From the NCBI GenBank assembly GCA_041914785.1, contig JAYSCT010000004.1, forward strand, positions 1 through 64,000: a DNA stretch of 64,000 bases, given 5' to 3'. The notes beneath the pieces were generated by a model that did not search any database, was not told where the DNA came from, and saw only the letters and a list, made by a program, of their open reading frames with translations. Position numbers and translations under genes: made by a program. Numbering within the stretch: the stretch's first letter is position 1; each line of letters begins with the position of its first letter. This DNA is from Pelomonas sp041914785 (GTDB taxonomy: Bacteria; Pseudomonadota; Gammaproteobacteria; Burkholderiales; Burkholderiaceae_C). Positions 8,234 through 19,400 of the stretch are shown piece by piece.

Positions 8234-9564
8234 CGGCCAACGCCGCGACCCGCGACGCTCCGGTGGACCTGCTGCTGGGCTATTTCGACAACACGCTGGG
8301 CCAGACGCGCCGACTGCGCCGCCCCCGCGCGCTGATCTACGCCGTCGCCGGCATCTGCGCCGCGCTGGCGCTGTGGACGGCACTGGCGCGCGTGGACCTC
8401 GTCGTGCACACGCAGGGCCGCATCGTGCCGTCGGGCAAGCAGCAGCTGGTGCAGCACCTGGAGGGCGGCATCCTGTCCAGGGTGTTCGTGCGCGAGGGCG
8501 ATGTGGTGGCGGCCGGGCAGTCGCTGGTGGCCGTGTCGGACCTGCAGGCCAACTCGTCGCGCGCCGAGAAGGGCGCGCGGCTGGCCGGCATGGCGGCGCG
8601 CGTCGCGCGGCTGGATGCCGAGGCCAGCGGCGCCGGGCGTTTCCAGCCGCCGGCCGGCGTGGCCGCCGACGACCCGGCCGTGCGCGCCGAGGCCGAGGCG
8701 TTCGCGGCCCGCGCCGCCAAGCTGGCGCAGACCACCCGCGTGCTCGAAGAACAGGCCACGCAGCGCCGCCAGGAGGCTGCCGAGGCCGGCGCGCGCGCCA
8801 AGGGCCTGCGCGCCGAGCTGGACGTGGCCCGTTCGCAGCTGGCGCTCGTGCAGAACATGGTGGCGCGCAACGCCGGCTCGCAGAGCGAGCTGCTGGACGC
8901 GCGCGGCCGCGTCGAGCGGCTGACGACGCAGATCGCCGAGACCGAGGCGTCGATGCCGCGCATCGCGGCCGCGGCGTCGGAGCTGTCGGCCCGCCAGGCC
9001 GAGGCCATCGCGCAGTTCCGCAGCGAGGCGCGCACGACGCTCAGCGATGCGCGCGTGGAGCTGCGCCGGCTGGAGGAAGACATCAAGACCGAGAACGACC
9101 GCGTGCGCCGCACGGTGCTGACCGCGCCGGTGGCCGGCATCGTCAACAAGCTGGCCAGCAACACGGTGGGCGGCGTCGTGAAGCCCGGCGAGACGCTGCT
9201 GGAGCTGACGCCGCTGGATGAGGCGCTGGTGGTGGAGACCCGCGCCTCGCCCGCCGAGCGCGGCACGCTGCGCGTGGGGCTGCCCACGCGCGTGAAGGTC
9301 GCCGCGTTCGACTACACGGCCTACGGCACGCTGGAGGCCAAGGTCACCGAGATCAGCGCCGACAGCCTGCTGGACGAGCGCGGCGAGCGCTACTTCCGCG
9401 TCGTCGCCGCGGTGGACCCGGCCAGTGCCAAGCGCTTCGGCCAGCCGCTGGGCCCGGGCATGAGCGTCAGCGCCGACGTCGTGACCGGCCAGCGCACCGT
9501 GCTGCAGTACCTGCTATCGCCAATTCGTGGACTGGCCGACACGGCACTCCGCGATCGCAAATGA
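8230..9564 (+). CDS. HlyD-family periplasmic adaptor of the type I secretion system
   Basis: Membrane fusion protein of 444 residues linking the ABC exporter to the TolC-like channel. A short cytoplasmic N-terminus is followed by one membrane helix near 36-58. A lipoyl/barrel-sandwich half motif (GRIVPSGKQQLVQHLEGGIL) comes next, then a long coiled-coil hairpin from about 110 to 290. The second lipoyl half (TAPVAGIVNKL) and a beta-barrel region with PGMSVSADVVTG complete it; this last element is the HlyD secretion signature. The ATG overlaps the preceding stop (ATGA), indicating translational coupling. Length and layout are normal for the family. Confidence 0.93.
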   Translation: MTANAATRDAPVDLLLGYFDNTLGQTRRLRRPRALIYAVAGICAALALWTALARVDLVVHTQGRIVPSGKQQLVQHLEGGILSRVFVREGDVVAAGQSLVAVSDLQANSSRAEKGARLAGMAARVARLDAEASGAGRFQPPAGVAADDPAVRAEAEAFAARAAKLAQTTRVLEEQATQRRQEAAEAGARAKGLRAELDVARSQLALVQNMVARNAGSQSELLDARGRVERLTTQIAETEASMPRIAAAASELSARQAEAIAQFRSEARTTLSDARVELRRLEEDIKTENDRVRRTVLTAPVAGIVNKLASNTVGGVVKPGETLLELTPLDEALVVETRASPAERGTLRVGLPTRVKVAAFDYTAYGTLEAKVTEISADSLLDERGERYFRVVAAVDPASAKRFGQPLGPGMSVSADVVTGQRTVLQYLLSPIRGLADTALRDRK

Positions 9565-9580
9565 TTCCGAGGGAACCGTC

Positions 9581-10924
9581 ATGAGCAACACCCCCGCCGC
9601 CACGGTGACCGAGCCGCTGCCCCCGCGCGGCCCGCAGCCGCACGACCACGGCATGGGCCGCCGGCATGTGTTCTTCGTCGCGCTGCCGCTGCTGGCCATG
9701 CTGGCCGGCGCCGCGTCGATGTGGCACTTCGTGTCGTTCGCCATCATGTCCAACCCCATCCTCAACGGCATCATCATTGCCGTGCTGTGCTGGGGCATGT
9801 GGACCATGGCGGGCCACCTCGTCGAGCTGTTCGGCGAGGACCGCGTGTTCCGCGCCGGCATGCGCTGGCTGCGCGACGGCGACGCCAGCGGCGAGCAGCA
9901 CCCGCGCCTCGGGCCACCGGCCTTCGTGACCGGCATGCTGGACCGGTTGCAGAAGCTGGGCCTGGGCCACCAGGTCTACATCCACAGCTCCGCGATGGAG
10001 CCCGAGATCGAGGCGCTGGAGCAGTACCTGAACAAGCGCCAGGAGCTGAGCCAGTTCCTCGTCGGCCTGATGGTGGGCCTGGGCCTGCTGGGCACCTTCG
10101 TCGGCCTGCTGGAGACGCTGGTGGAGACGTCCAGCCTCATCGGCACCATCGCCAAGAGCGCCGGCGGCGGCGCCGACATGGAGGGCGAGTTCGCCAAGAT
10201 CGTCGGCGGCCTGCAGAAGCCGCTGTCGGCCATGGGCACGGCGTTCTCGGCATCGATGTTCGGCCTGGTGGGCTCCATCGTGCTGGGCTTCCAGATGGTG
10301 GCGGTGCGCAAGGCCGCGACGGACCTCATCGAGACCGTGCGTGGCGAGGTGCTGTCGCTGGCCGAGAAGAGCAGCGTCAACGAGAACGTCGAGATCAGCG
10401 AACGCTTCCTGGCCACGCTGCTGGCGGACATCCTGGAGCAGCATCGCGCGTCCAGCGCCGGCCTGGCCGACGTCGTCGCGCGGCTGGACATGCTGGTGCC
10501 GCAGGTGGCGCAGATGGCCGGCGCATCGGCCGCGCTCAGCGAGCGGCTGGCCAGCCAGGAAGCGGTGCTGGAGCGCACGACGGCCACCGTGGGCGGCGTG
10601 GGCGACGTGGTGCCGGCGATGGCGCGGCTGGCGAGCGCCGCCGAGGGCATGCTGCAGGAGAGCGGCTCGTCCAACGAGCGCGTCGGCCGCATGCTGGACT
10701 TCCTGCCCGCGCAGGAGGCACTGGTGGGCGATGTGCGCACCGCACTGTCGCGCGTGGAGAGCCTGGAGCGCGAGATCGCGACGCTGACGTCGGCCAACCG
10801 CGAGCTCAAGGACGAGGTGCTGCAGCAGGCCACGCTCGTCAAGCGCATGGACTCGACGCTGTGGAACCTGGAGAAGGACCAGCTGCGCGCCGCGCTGAGC
10901 GACGACAAGGGGCCGCGCACATGA
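9581..10924 (+). CDS. MotA/TolQ/ExbB-like proton-channel protein with long coiled-coil tail (SiiB-like)
   Basis: Predicted inner-membrane proton channel subunit of 447 residues. Hydrophobic segments lie near 29-55, 58-80, 155-180 and 218-245. The third (LVGLMVGLGLLGTFVGLLETL) and fourth (GTAFSASMFGLVGSIVLGF) match the conserved MotA/TolQ/ExbB core. Residues from about 255 to 440 form a predicted cytoplasmic coiled-coil tail not found in ExbB or TolQ. The start at 9581 follows GAGGGA with good spacing. Together with the MotB-like gene at 7574 it resembles SiiA/SiiB of Salmonella SPI-4, which form a proton-conducting channel acting on the adhesin SiiE. The pairing here is inferred from architecture and proximity. 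Confidence 0.8.
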   Translation: MSNTPAATVTEPLPPRGPQPHDHGMGRRHVFFVALPLLAMLAGAASMWHFVSFAIMSNPILNGIIIAVLCWGMWTMAGHLVELFGEDRVFRAGMRWLRDGDASGEQHPRLGPPAFVTGMLDRLQKLGLGHQVYIHSSAMEPEIEALEQYLNKRQELSQFLVGLMVGLGLLGTFVGLLETLVETSSLIGTIAKSAGGGADMEGEFAKIVGGLQKPLSAMGTAFSASMFGLVGSIVLGFQMVAVRKAATDLIETVRGEVLSLAEKSSVNENVEISERFLATLLADILEQHRASSAGLADVVARLDMLVPQVAQMAGASAALSERLASQEAVLERTTATVGGVGDVVPAMARLASAAEGMLQESGSSNERVGRMLDFLPAQEALVGDVRTALSRVESLEREIATLTSANRELKDEVLQQATLVKRMDSTLWNLEKDQLRAALSDDKGPRT

Positions 10925-10994
10925 GCCCCGCACGGCCGCCCGCAGGGGCTCGGCTTCCGCCTGGCGGGACAGCGCGCCGCGCGAAGGGGGCGCC

Positions 10995-11828
10995 ATGACG
11001 GTGTCGATGGACCAGGTGCGCGCGGCGGCCGGCGGCCGGCTGCAGCTGCCGTCGGTGCCGCGCGTCGTGCGCCGGCTCATCAGCCAGCTGCGCGACCCCG
11101 GCGCGTCCATCATCGAGCTCGTCGACGAACTGGAGCAGGAGCCGCAGCTGGCCGCGCGCACGCTGCGCATCGCCAACTCGCCGTACTACGCCGGCCGGCG
11201 CAGCCTGGCGAGCCTGAGGGACGCCGTCGCCATCATCGGCACCGACACGCTGCGCACGCTGGTCATCAGCGGTGGGCTGGAGGCGGTGTTCGTCGCCGTG
11301 CCGGGCGTGAACCTGCGCCAGTTCTGGCTGGACGCCACCGTCACCGCCAAGGCCGCGCGCAGCCTGGCGCGGCTTGCCGGTGCGGATGCCGAGGCCGCCT
11401 TCCTCGCCGGCCTGCTGCACAACGCGGGCCACCTGATGCTGTGCCAGGCCTTCGCGGCGACGCTGCCCGCCGCGCTGGCCGGCGCGCGGTCCGCGCGCGG
11501 TGCCGAGCTGGCTGCCCTCGAGCGTGAGGCCTGTGGGCTGGACCATGCGCAGGTCAGCGCCGCGTGGCTGGACGAGCTGGGCTTCCCGGCGTCCGTCGTC
11601 GATGCGGTGGCCCACCACCTCGACGCCGATGTCGCCCCCGGCACGCTGGCGCCGGTGCTGGCGCTGGCCACGCAGGTGGCCGCGTCCATCGAGGCGGGCG
11701 ACAACGCCGAGCGCGCACTGCACAAGCTGGACGCCGGCCTCGTGGCCGCCGCGTCGCTGGTGGCGGACCGGCTGGACGAGCGCTTCGGTGCGCAATACGC
11801 GCAGATCGCCGCCGGAGGCGACGCATGA
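10995..11828 (+). CDS. HDOD-domain signalling protein
   Basis: Stand-alone HDOD protein of 277 residues, cytoplasmic. The family pattern is clear: LPSVPRVVRRLISQL, then DELEQEPQLAARTLRIANSP, then SLRDAVAIIGTDTLRTLVI, and LHNAGHLML in the region where true HD hydrolases keep His-Asp. No catalytic HD pair remains, which is normal for HDOD. Such proteins usually bind partners in c-di-GMP, chemotaxis or secretion pathways. AAGGGGG before the ATG supports the start at 10995. The stop overlaps the ATG of the GGDEF-EAL-like gene (ATGA), so the two are probably made together and may act together. Confidence 0.88.
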   Translation: MTVSMDQVRAAAGGRLQLPSVPRVVRRLISQLRDPGASIIELVDELEQEPQLAARTLRIANSPYYAGRRSLASLRDAVAIIGTDTLRTLVISGGLEAVFVAVPGVNLRQFWLDATVTAKAARSLARLAGADAEAAFLAGLLHNAGHLMLCQAFAATLPAALAGARSARGAELAALEREACGLDHAQVSAAWLDELGFPASVVDAVAHHLDADVAPGTLAPVLALATQVAASIEAGDNAERALHKLDAGLVAAASLVADRLDERFGAQYAQIAAGGDA

Positions 11829-13438
11829 GCAGCGGCATCGGCAGCGCCACGCGACGGGCCGCCGGCATGGTGGCGGCGGGCTTCGCGCTGTCGGCCGTGG
11901 CCACGGCGACGCTGCTGCACGGCACGCAGACGCACGCGCAGCTGGGCTGGCTGCTGGTCATCCACGGGGTGGCCGCGCTCGCCACGCTGGCCGGGCTGTG
12001 GGTCGTGTCGCGCTGGTGGCGGCGTGGCGGCGAGCCGCTGATCGCGCAGCTGGACGCCGCGGGCCAGGGCCGCATCGCCGAGCGCGCGCAGGACGGCCCG
12101 GTCGAATGGGCCGCGATGTCGCGCAGCATCAATGTGGCGCTGACGCGCATCAAGGCGCAGCTGGACGACCGCGACCAGCGGCTGGGCGAGCTGCATGCCG
12201 AGATCTCGGTGGACCCGGTGACGGGCCTGGCCGCGCGCGCGCAGTTCATGGACAAGCTCGCCGTGCTGCTGCACGACCCCGACACCGAGGCCACCGGCGG
12301 CCTGGTGCTGCTGCGCGTGGACGACCTCGCCGGCCTGAACCAGCGCGCCGGCCGCGAACGCGCGGACGAGCTGCTCAAGCAGGTGGCCACGCTGATGCGC
12401 ACGCGCGCGCTGCGGCTGGACGCTGCCGGCGGCACCGTCGCGCGGCTGAACGGTGCGGACTTCGCCGTGCTGGTGCCGCGCGTGGCGCCCGACGCACTGG
12501 ACGGCTGGACGCGCGAGCTGGCCGATGCGCTGCACGGCCTCAAGCAGCGCGAGCTGACGGACCGGCCGCGCGTGGGCCTGCTGGCGGCCAGCGCCTTCCA
12601 TGGCGGCGAAACGATTGGCGCCGTGATGTCGCGCGTGGACCGCGGGCTGCAGGCCGGCGAGGGCGGCGACGCGGCCTGGATGATGGTGCGCGCGACGCGC
12701 ACCGGGCCCACGGTGTCGCTGGCGCAGTGGCGCAGCCTCATCGACGAGGCGCTGCTGACCGGCCGCGTGTCGCTGGCGCTGGCGCCGGTGCGGGCCGTCG
12801 ACGGCGCCACGGCACAGCTGCTGGCCGACGTGCAGCTGGAGAACGCGGACGGCCGCCGCTTCGGCGCCGAGGAGGTGCTGCCTGCGGCGCTGCGCACGGC
12901 CCGCATCGCCGACGTGGACCTGCGCGTCGCCGAGCTGGCGCTGGCCCGCATCGCCGGCCATGCCGAGGCCTACGAGAAGGTCGCCATCCGCATCTCGCCG
13001 CGCTCGGCCGAGCGGCCCACGTTCGTGAGCCGCCTGGACGAGGCGCTGGCCGGCGTGGGGCCGCTGGCGCAGCGGCTGTCGGTGGAGTTCGACATCGACG
13101 GCGAGCGTCAGGTGCAAAGCGTGCTGGGCCCGCTGACCGCGGTGCTGCAGCGCCACGGTGTCCACATCGGCATCCGCCGCGTGACGGCGCCGCCCGAAGA
13201 CCTGGCGCTGCTGCGCCGCCTGGGCGTGGGCTATCTGCGGCTGGGCAGCAGCCTGAGCACGGGCCTGGCCGGCGACGGCAGCGCCGGCAAGCGCCGGCTG
13301 CTGCAGCTGATGGCGGAGCTGGGCGCCTCGGAAAAATTGCGCGTGCTGGCCGCCGATGCGGCCACGCCTGCGGACGCGCAGCTGCTGCGCAGCGTCGGCA
13401 TCCCCTGCGCGGATGCGATGCAGCCAATCACGGAGTAG
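11825..13438 (+). CDS. Membrane-anchored degenerate GGDEF-EAL protein (putative c-di-GMP effector)
   Basis: Protein of 537 residues. Two membrane helices (about 12-32 and 40-62) are separated by only a few residues, so there is almost no periplasmic part. A HAMP-like linker follows, then a GGDEF-like domain (about 125-295) and an EAL-like domain (about 300-537). The GGDEF signature is replaced by NGADF near residue 208, and the first catalytic Glu region of EAL reads ADVQLEN, so neither cyclase nor phosphodiesterase activity is expected. Degenerate proteins of this layout often bind c-di-GMP, as LapD does. Unlike LapD it lacks the periplasmic output domain. It ends three bases before the RTX gene, so expression is tightly linked to it. 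Confidence 0.8.
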   Translation: MSSGIGSATRRAAGMVAAGFALSAVATATLLHGTQTHAQLGWLLVIHGVAALATLAGLWVVSRWWRRGGEPLIAQLDAAGQGRIAERAQDGPVEWAAMSRSINVALTRIKAQLDDRDQRLGELHAEISVDPVTGLAARAQFMDKLAVLLHDPDTEATGGLVLLRVDDLAGLNQRAGRERADELLKQVATLMRTRALRLDAAGGTVARLNGADFAVLVPRVAPDALDGWTRELADALHGLKQRELTDRPRVGLLAASAFHGGETIGAVMSRVDRGLQAGEGGDAAWMMVRATRTGPTVSLAQWRSLIDEALLTGRVSLALAPVRAVDGATAQLLADVQLENADGRRFGAEEVLPAALRTARIADVDLRVAELALARIAGHAEAYEKVAIRISPRSAERPTFVSRLDEALAGVGPLAQRLSVEFDIDGERQVQSVLGPLTAVLQRHGVHIGIRRVTAPPEDLALLRRLGVGYLRLGSSLSTGLAGDGSAGKRRLLQLMAELGASEKLRVLAADAATPADAQLLRSVGIPCADAMQPITE

Positions 13439-13441
13439 TCG

Positions 13442-16400
13442 ATGGACAACGGCAAAGTCGTCATCCACCCGCCCTCGGGCGATGCCACGGTCAAGCTGGC
13501 GCTGTCGCGCGCCGCGGTGGCTAAGGTGCAGGTGGCCGGCGTGGACCTGGTGCTGGTCATGGCCGACGGCACGCAGCATGTGCTGCAGGGCGCCGCGCTG
13601 CGCGCGCTGGCCGACCCCGACTTCAAGCTGCAGTTCCAGGACGGCGCGACCGAGGCGTCCTCGCTGATCACGCAGGCCGGCCCGGTCAACATCACCGACA
13701 CGCTGCTGCGCACCGTCGAGAAGAACACCACCGATGCCGACACGCCGGCGCCGGCCGCGCGCGAAAGCAGCAGCGACATGCCGCCGCCACCCAAACCGCT
13801 GGTGGAAAGCGGCATGGTGTCGGGCACCGGTGGCGGCGAGGGCGCCAGCAAGGCCGAGTTCCATGACGAGGCGCGGCCGTTCTCGCTGGTCATCCAGGTG
13901 GCGCCGCGGCCCGCCGGCGGCCCGCCCGGCGGTGGCACGCCGCCCCCGCCACCCACCGCCGCGGTGCTGACGGTGGCCGGCCAGGTGCACAACGTGACGG
14001 GCCAGGAAGTCAGCGGCACGACGATCACCGGCTCCGGCGGCTCGGCCGAGTCGGCCACCGATTTCTCGGCCGCCGCACAGGCCGCGCCCGAGCTCATCCA
14101 GGGCACGTCGGGCGACGACACCATCAACGGCGACGGCGGCAAGGGCATGGGCTCGGGCTGGGCGCGCCAGTTCGACATCTCGCTGTCGGCCAAGGCCGGC
14201 GCGCTGGTGAAGACGGTGGTCATCACCGGGCTGCCGGACGGCTTCGAGGTCGTCGGTGCCACCAAGGGCGCCACCGGCTGGGACCTGACGGTGCCCACCG
14301 ACCCGGCCGCCGCCACGCGCTACGGCGTCATGGTCCGGTACGCCGTCGCGTCCGACGCGGCCGCTGCGCCGTCGACGACCTTCGACCTCGTCGTCACCGC
14401 CACGGCCGACATCGACGGCGCCACCATCGAGGGCAAGCTCACGCTGCCGGCCATCGTGCGCGACGTGGCCAGCGCCGCCGACATGGCCTATGACGTCGGC
14501 GGCAAGGCCGGCGTCGTGTTCCCGGCCTTCGGCCTGGGCGACGTCATCGACGGCGGCGCCGGCAACGACACCATCAACGGCCTCGTCGGCGCGGACCGCC
14601 TGCTCGGCGGCGCCGGCAACGACAAGCTGGACGGCGGCGCCGGCAGCGACTGGCTGGTGGGCGGCGAGGGCGCCGACAAGCTCGTCGGTGGCACCGGCAA
14701 CGACACGGCCAGCTACGAGGGTTCGGGCGCGGGCGTCAGCGTGGACCTGGCGGCCAGCACGGCCAGCGGTGGCGACGCCGACGGCGACACGCTGGAAGGC
14801 ATCGAGAACCTCGCCGGCAGCGGCGGGGCCGACCAGCTGCGCGGCGACGCGGGCATCAACAAGCTGGACGGCGGCTCCGGCAACGACGTGCTGGAAGGCC
14901 GCGGCGGGGCCGACCAGCTGGTGGGCGGCGCGGGCACCGACACGGCCGTCTACAGCGGCTCGACCGCGGGCGTCACCATTGACCTGGCCGCCGGCACCGG
15001 CAAGGGCGGCGAGGCCGAGGGTGACACGCTGTCGCAGGTCGAGAACGTCATCGCGTCCGACCATGACGACACGCTGCGCGGCGACGCTGCCGCCAATGTG
15101 CTGCAGGCCGGCGCGGGCGACGACCTGCTGGAAGGCCGCGGCGGCGCCGACACGCTGCAGGGCGGCGCCGGCAGCGACACCGCCAGCTACGCCAGCTCGG
15201 CCGCCGGCGTGAACGTGAGCCTGGGCACCGGCCAGGGCAGCGGCGGCGACGCCACCGGCGACCGGCTGCAGGACATCGAGCACCTGACCGGCTCGGGCTT
15301 CAACGACCTGCTGATCGGCAGCGCCGGCGACAACAAGCTGGACGGCGGCGCCGGCGATGACGAGCTGGAAGGCGGCGAGGGCGCCGACACGCTGGTGGGC
15401 GGCGAAGGCCGGGACACCGCCAGCTACGTGGACGCGCTGACCGGCGTGACCGCCAACCTGGCCAATGCGGCGCTGAACACCGGCGAGGCGCGCGGCGACA
15501 CGTACAGCGGCATCGAGAACCTGGCCGGCTCCGAGAACGACGACCTGCTGATCGGCGACGGCTTCGACAACGTGCTGATCGGCAACCCCGGCAACGACGG
15601 GCTGCAGGGCGGCGCGGGCGATGACACGCTGATCGGCGGTGCCGGCGCCGACCAGCTCGACGGCGGCGACGGCACCGACACCGCCAGCTACGCCGACTCG
15701 CAGGAAGGCGTGAAGGTGGACCTGACCGGCGCCACGCCCAACACCGGCGGCGACGCCGCGGGCGACACGCTGGTGAACGTCGAGAACCTGACCGGCTCGC
15801 GCTTCTCCGACCGCCTCGTGGCCGGCGACGGCAACAACGTGCTGGACGGCGGGCGCGGCAACGACGTGCTGATCGGCGGCGCGGGCGCCGACACGCTGAT
15901 CGGCGGCGACGGCTCGGACACGGCGGACTACTCCACGTCCACGGTGGCCGTGCAGATCAACCTGACCACCGGCGTCGTGACCGGCGGCGATGCGACGGGC
16001 GACACCTTCCAGTCCATCGAGAACCTGACCGGCGGCACGGGCGACGACCAGCTGACCGGCGAGGCCAGCGCCAACACGCTGATCGGCGGCGCGGGCAATG
16101 ACACGCTTTCCGGCCTGGCGGGCAACGACAAGCTCGACGGCGGCGACGGCGATGACCTGCTGGACGGCGGCACAGGCGCCGACCAGCTGACCGGCGGCGC
16201 GGGCTCCGACACGGCCACCTACGCCGCATCGGCGCAGGGCGTGCGCGTGAACCTCGCGACCGGCATCGGCCAGGGCGGCGACGCCGAAGGCGACCGGCTC
16301 ACGGGCATCGAGAACCTGACCGGCTCCGACAAGGACGACCAGCTGACCGGCACGGCCGGCGTCAACAAGCTGGTGGGCGGCGGCGGTGACGATGTGCTGG

Positions 16401-19400
16401 ACGGCGGCGACGGCGCGGACGTGCTGGACGGCGGCGACGGCAGCGACACGGCCAGCTACGCATCGGCCACCGCCGGCGTGGCCGCCAGCCTGCTGGCGCC
16501 CGGCACCAACACCGGCGCGGCGGCGGGGGACAGCTACCTGTCCATCGAGAACCTGACCGGATCCAACTACAGCGACACGCTGACGGGCGACGCCAACGCG
16601 AACGTCATCAGCGGCGGTGACGGCGACGACGTCATCGAAGGCCGCGGCGGCGCGGACGTCATCCAGGGCGGGCCGGGCAATGACACGCTGAGCTACGCGG
16701 CGTCGGCGGCCGCCGTGCAGGTGGACCTCGTGGCCGGCACCGGCAACGGCGGCGATGCGCAGGCCAACGTCATCAGCGGCATCGAGAACCTGATCGGCTC
16801 CAACTTCGGCGATGCGCTGAAGGGCGACGCGAACGACAACCGGCTGGACGGCGGCAACGGCGACGACCTGCTGGAAGGCGGCGCCGGGGCGGACCAGCTG
16901 CTCGGCGGCGCCGGCAACGACACGGCCAGCTACGTGGGCGCGACGGCGGGCGTTAAGGCTAGCCTGGTCAACGCGGCCACCAACGCCGGCGATGCGGCCG
17001 GCGACAGCTTCCAATCCATCGAGAACCTGACCGGCTCGGCTTTCGACGACACGCTGGAAGGCGACGCCGGCGTCAACCGGCTGGTGGGCGGCGCGGGCGA
17101 CGACGTGCTGATCGGCGGCGCCGGTGCGGACGTACTGTCCGGCGGCGCCGGCAGCGACACGGCCAGCTACGCCGGCGCGCTGGGCGGCCTGACCGTGAGC
17201 CTGGCCGACACGACGCTGAACACCGGCGACGCGGCCGGCGACAGCTTCGATTCGATCGAGAACCTGGCCGGCTCCAGCTTCGACGATGTGCTGATCGGCA
17301 CCACCGGCGCCAACCGGCTGGACGGCGGCGCGGGCAACGACCTGCTGAACGGCGGCGCCGGTGCGGATGCGCTGATCGGCGGCGCGGGCATCGACACCGC
17401 CACCTATGCCGCGTCGACCGCGGCCGTGACGGTGAACCTGGGCACCGGCCGCGGCAGCGGCGGCGACGCGCAGGGCGACACGCTGGCGGGCATCGAGAAC
17501 CTCATCGGCTCGGCCTTCGACGACCAGCTTACCGGCGCGGCCGGCACCAACGTGCTGACCGGCGGTGCGGGCAGCGACACCTACACGGTGGACGACTCGA
17601 CCGACGTCATCGTCGAAGCGGCCGGCGAGGGCACGGACAGCGTCAATGCGTCCGTCAGCTATGCGTTGTCGGCCAACGTCGAGAACCTGACTCTGACCGG
17701 CACCGCCGACATCGACGCGACCGGCAACGTGCTGGACAACGTCCTCACCGGCAACGCCGGCAACAACCTGCTGGACGGCGGCCTGGGCGCCGACCGCATG
17801 GCCGGCGGCGCGGGCGATGACAGCTATGTCGTCGAGTCCACTGGCGACGTGGTCACCGAGAACTTCGGCGAAGGCACGGACACCGTGCGTTCGTCCATCA
17901 GCTACACGCTGGTCGCCAATGTCGAGAACCTGGTGCTGACCGGCACCGCCAGCAACAGCGCCACCGGCAACGCGCTGGACAACGTCATCACCGGCAACAG
18001 CGGCAACAACGTCATCGACGGCGGCGCGGGCGCCGACACGATGGCGGGCGGTGCCGGTGACGACACCTACGTCGTCGACAACGCCGGCGACACGGTGACG
18101 GAAGGCGCGGGCGAGGGCACGGACCTGGTGCGCAGCAGCGTCAGCTTCACGCTGGGCGCCAACGTCGAGCACCTGACGCTGACGGGCACGGCCAACATCG
18201 ACGCGACCGGCAATGCGCTGGCCAACACGCTCACCGGCAACGCCGGCAACAACGTGCTGGACGGCAAGGCCGGCGCCGACCAGATGGCCGGCGGCGCGGG
18301 CGACGACACCTACGTCGTCGACAACGCCGGCGACCAGATCACCGAAGCCGCCAACGAGGGCACGGACCTCGTGCGCTCGTCGATCAGCTGGACGCTGGGC
18401 GACAACCTGGAGAACCTGTCGCTGCTGGGCGCGGGCAACATCGACGCCACCGGCAACGCGGCCGACAACGTCATCACCGGCAACGCCGGCGCCAACCTCA
18501 TCGACGGTAAGGCCGGCGCGGACACGATGGCCGGCGGCGCGGGCGACGACAGCTACATCGTCGACAACAGCGGCGACACGGTGGCCGAGGACGCCAACGC
18601 GGGCTACGACACGATCCGGAGCAGCGTGAGCTATGCGCTGTCGGCCAACGTCGAGGAACTGCAGCTGACAGGCAGCGGCAACATCAGCGGCACCGGCAAC
18701 GAGCTGGACAACCGCATCGTCGGCAACAGCGGCAACAACCTCATCGACGGCGGCGCCGGTGCCGATGCGATGCTGGGTGGCGCGGGCGACGACACCTACC
18801 TCGTCGACGACGCGGGCGACACGGTGACCGAGGCCGCGGGCGGCGGCACCGACCTCGTGCGCAGCAGCGTCAGCTTCACGCTGGGCGCCAACGTCGAGAA
18901 CCTGGTGCTGACCGGCACCGCGCCGATCAACGCCACCGGCAACGACCTCGACAACGCGTTGACCGGCAACAGCGGCAACAACGTGCTGGACGGCGGCCTG
19001 GGCGCCGACGTGATGGCGGGCGGCGCGGGCAACGACACCTACGTCGTCGACAACGCGGCCGACGTCGTCACCGAGAACGCCGGCGAGGGCACCGACACCG
19101 TGCGTGCCGGTTTCAGCTACACGCTGGGCGCCCACCTGGAGAACCTGGTGCTGACCGGCACCGGCGACCTGAATGGCACCGGCAACGCGCTGGACAACGC
19201 CCTCACCGGCAACAGCGGCAACAACACGCTGGACGGCGGCTTGGGCGCCGACGCGATGGCCGGTGGCGCGGGCAATGACGTTTACGTCGTCGACAACAGT
19301 GGCGACACGGTGACGGAGAACGCGGGCGAGGGCATCGACCTCGTGCAGTCCGGCGTCAGCTTCCGGCTGGGCGCCAACATCGAGCAGCTGACGCTGACGG

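Noticed and set aside
4190..8383. Long minus-strand frames opposite the T1SS genes
   Set aside because: Composition is Gln/Arg/His-rich and domain-free, as expected for antisense of GC-rich genes.
7574..10924. Zorya-type defence system suggested by MotA/MotB-like genes
   Set aside because: No ZorC, ZorD or ZorE-like gene is present, and the pair is embedded among T1SS genes, so an adhesin role is far more likely.
10921..10998. 25-codon frame between the MotA-like and HDOD genes, with a 7-bp inverted repeat
   Set aside because: Too short, no family resemblance; the inverted repeat (10923-10929 with 10945-10951) lacks a T-tract and has a 15-base loop.
11825..13438. Active diguanylate cyclase or phosphodiesterase
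   Set aside because: GGDEF is replaced by NGADF and the EAL Glu motif is missing.
11186..19135. Open frame of 2649 codons on the minus strand across HDOD, GGDEF-EAL and RTX genes
   Set aside because: Antisense to three real genes and without any recognisable domain.
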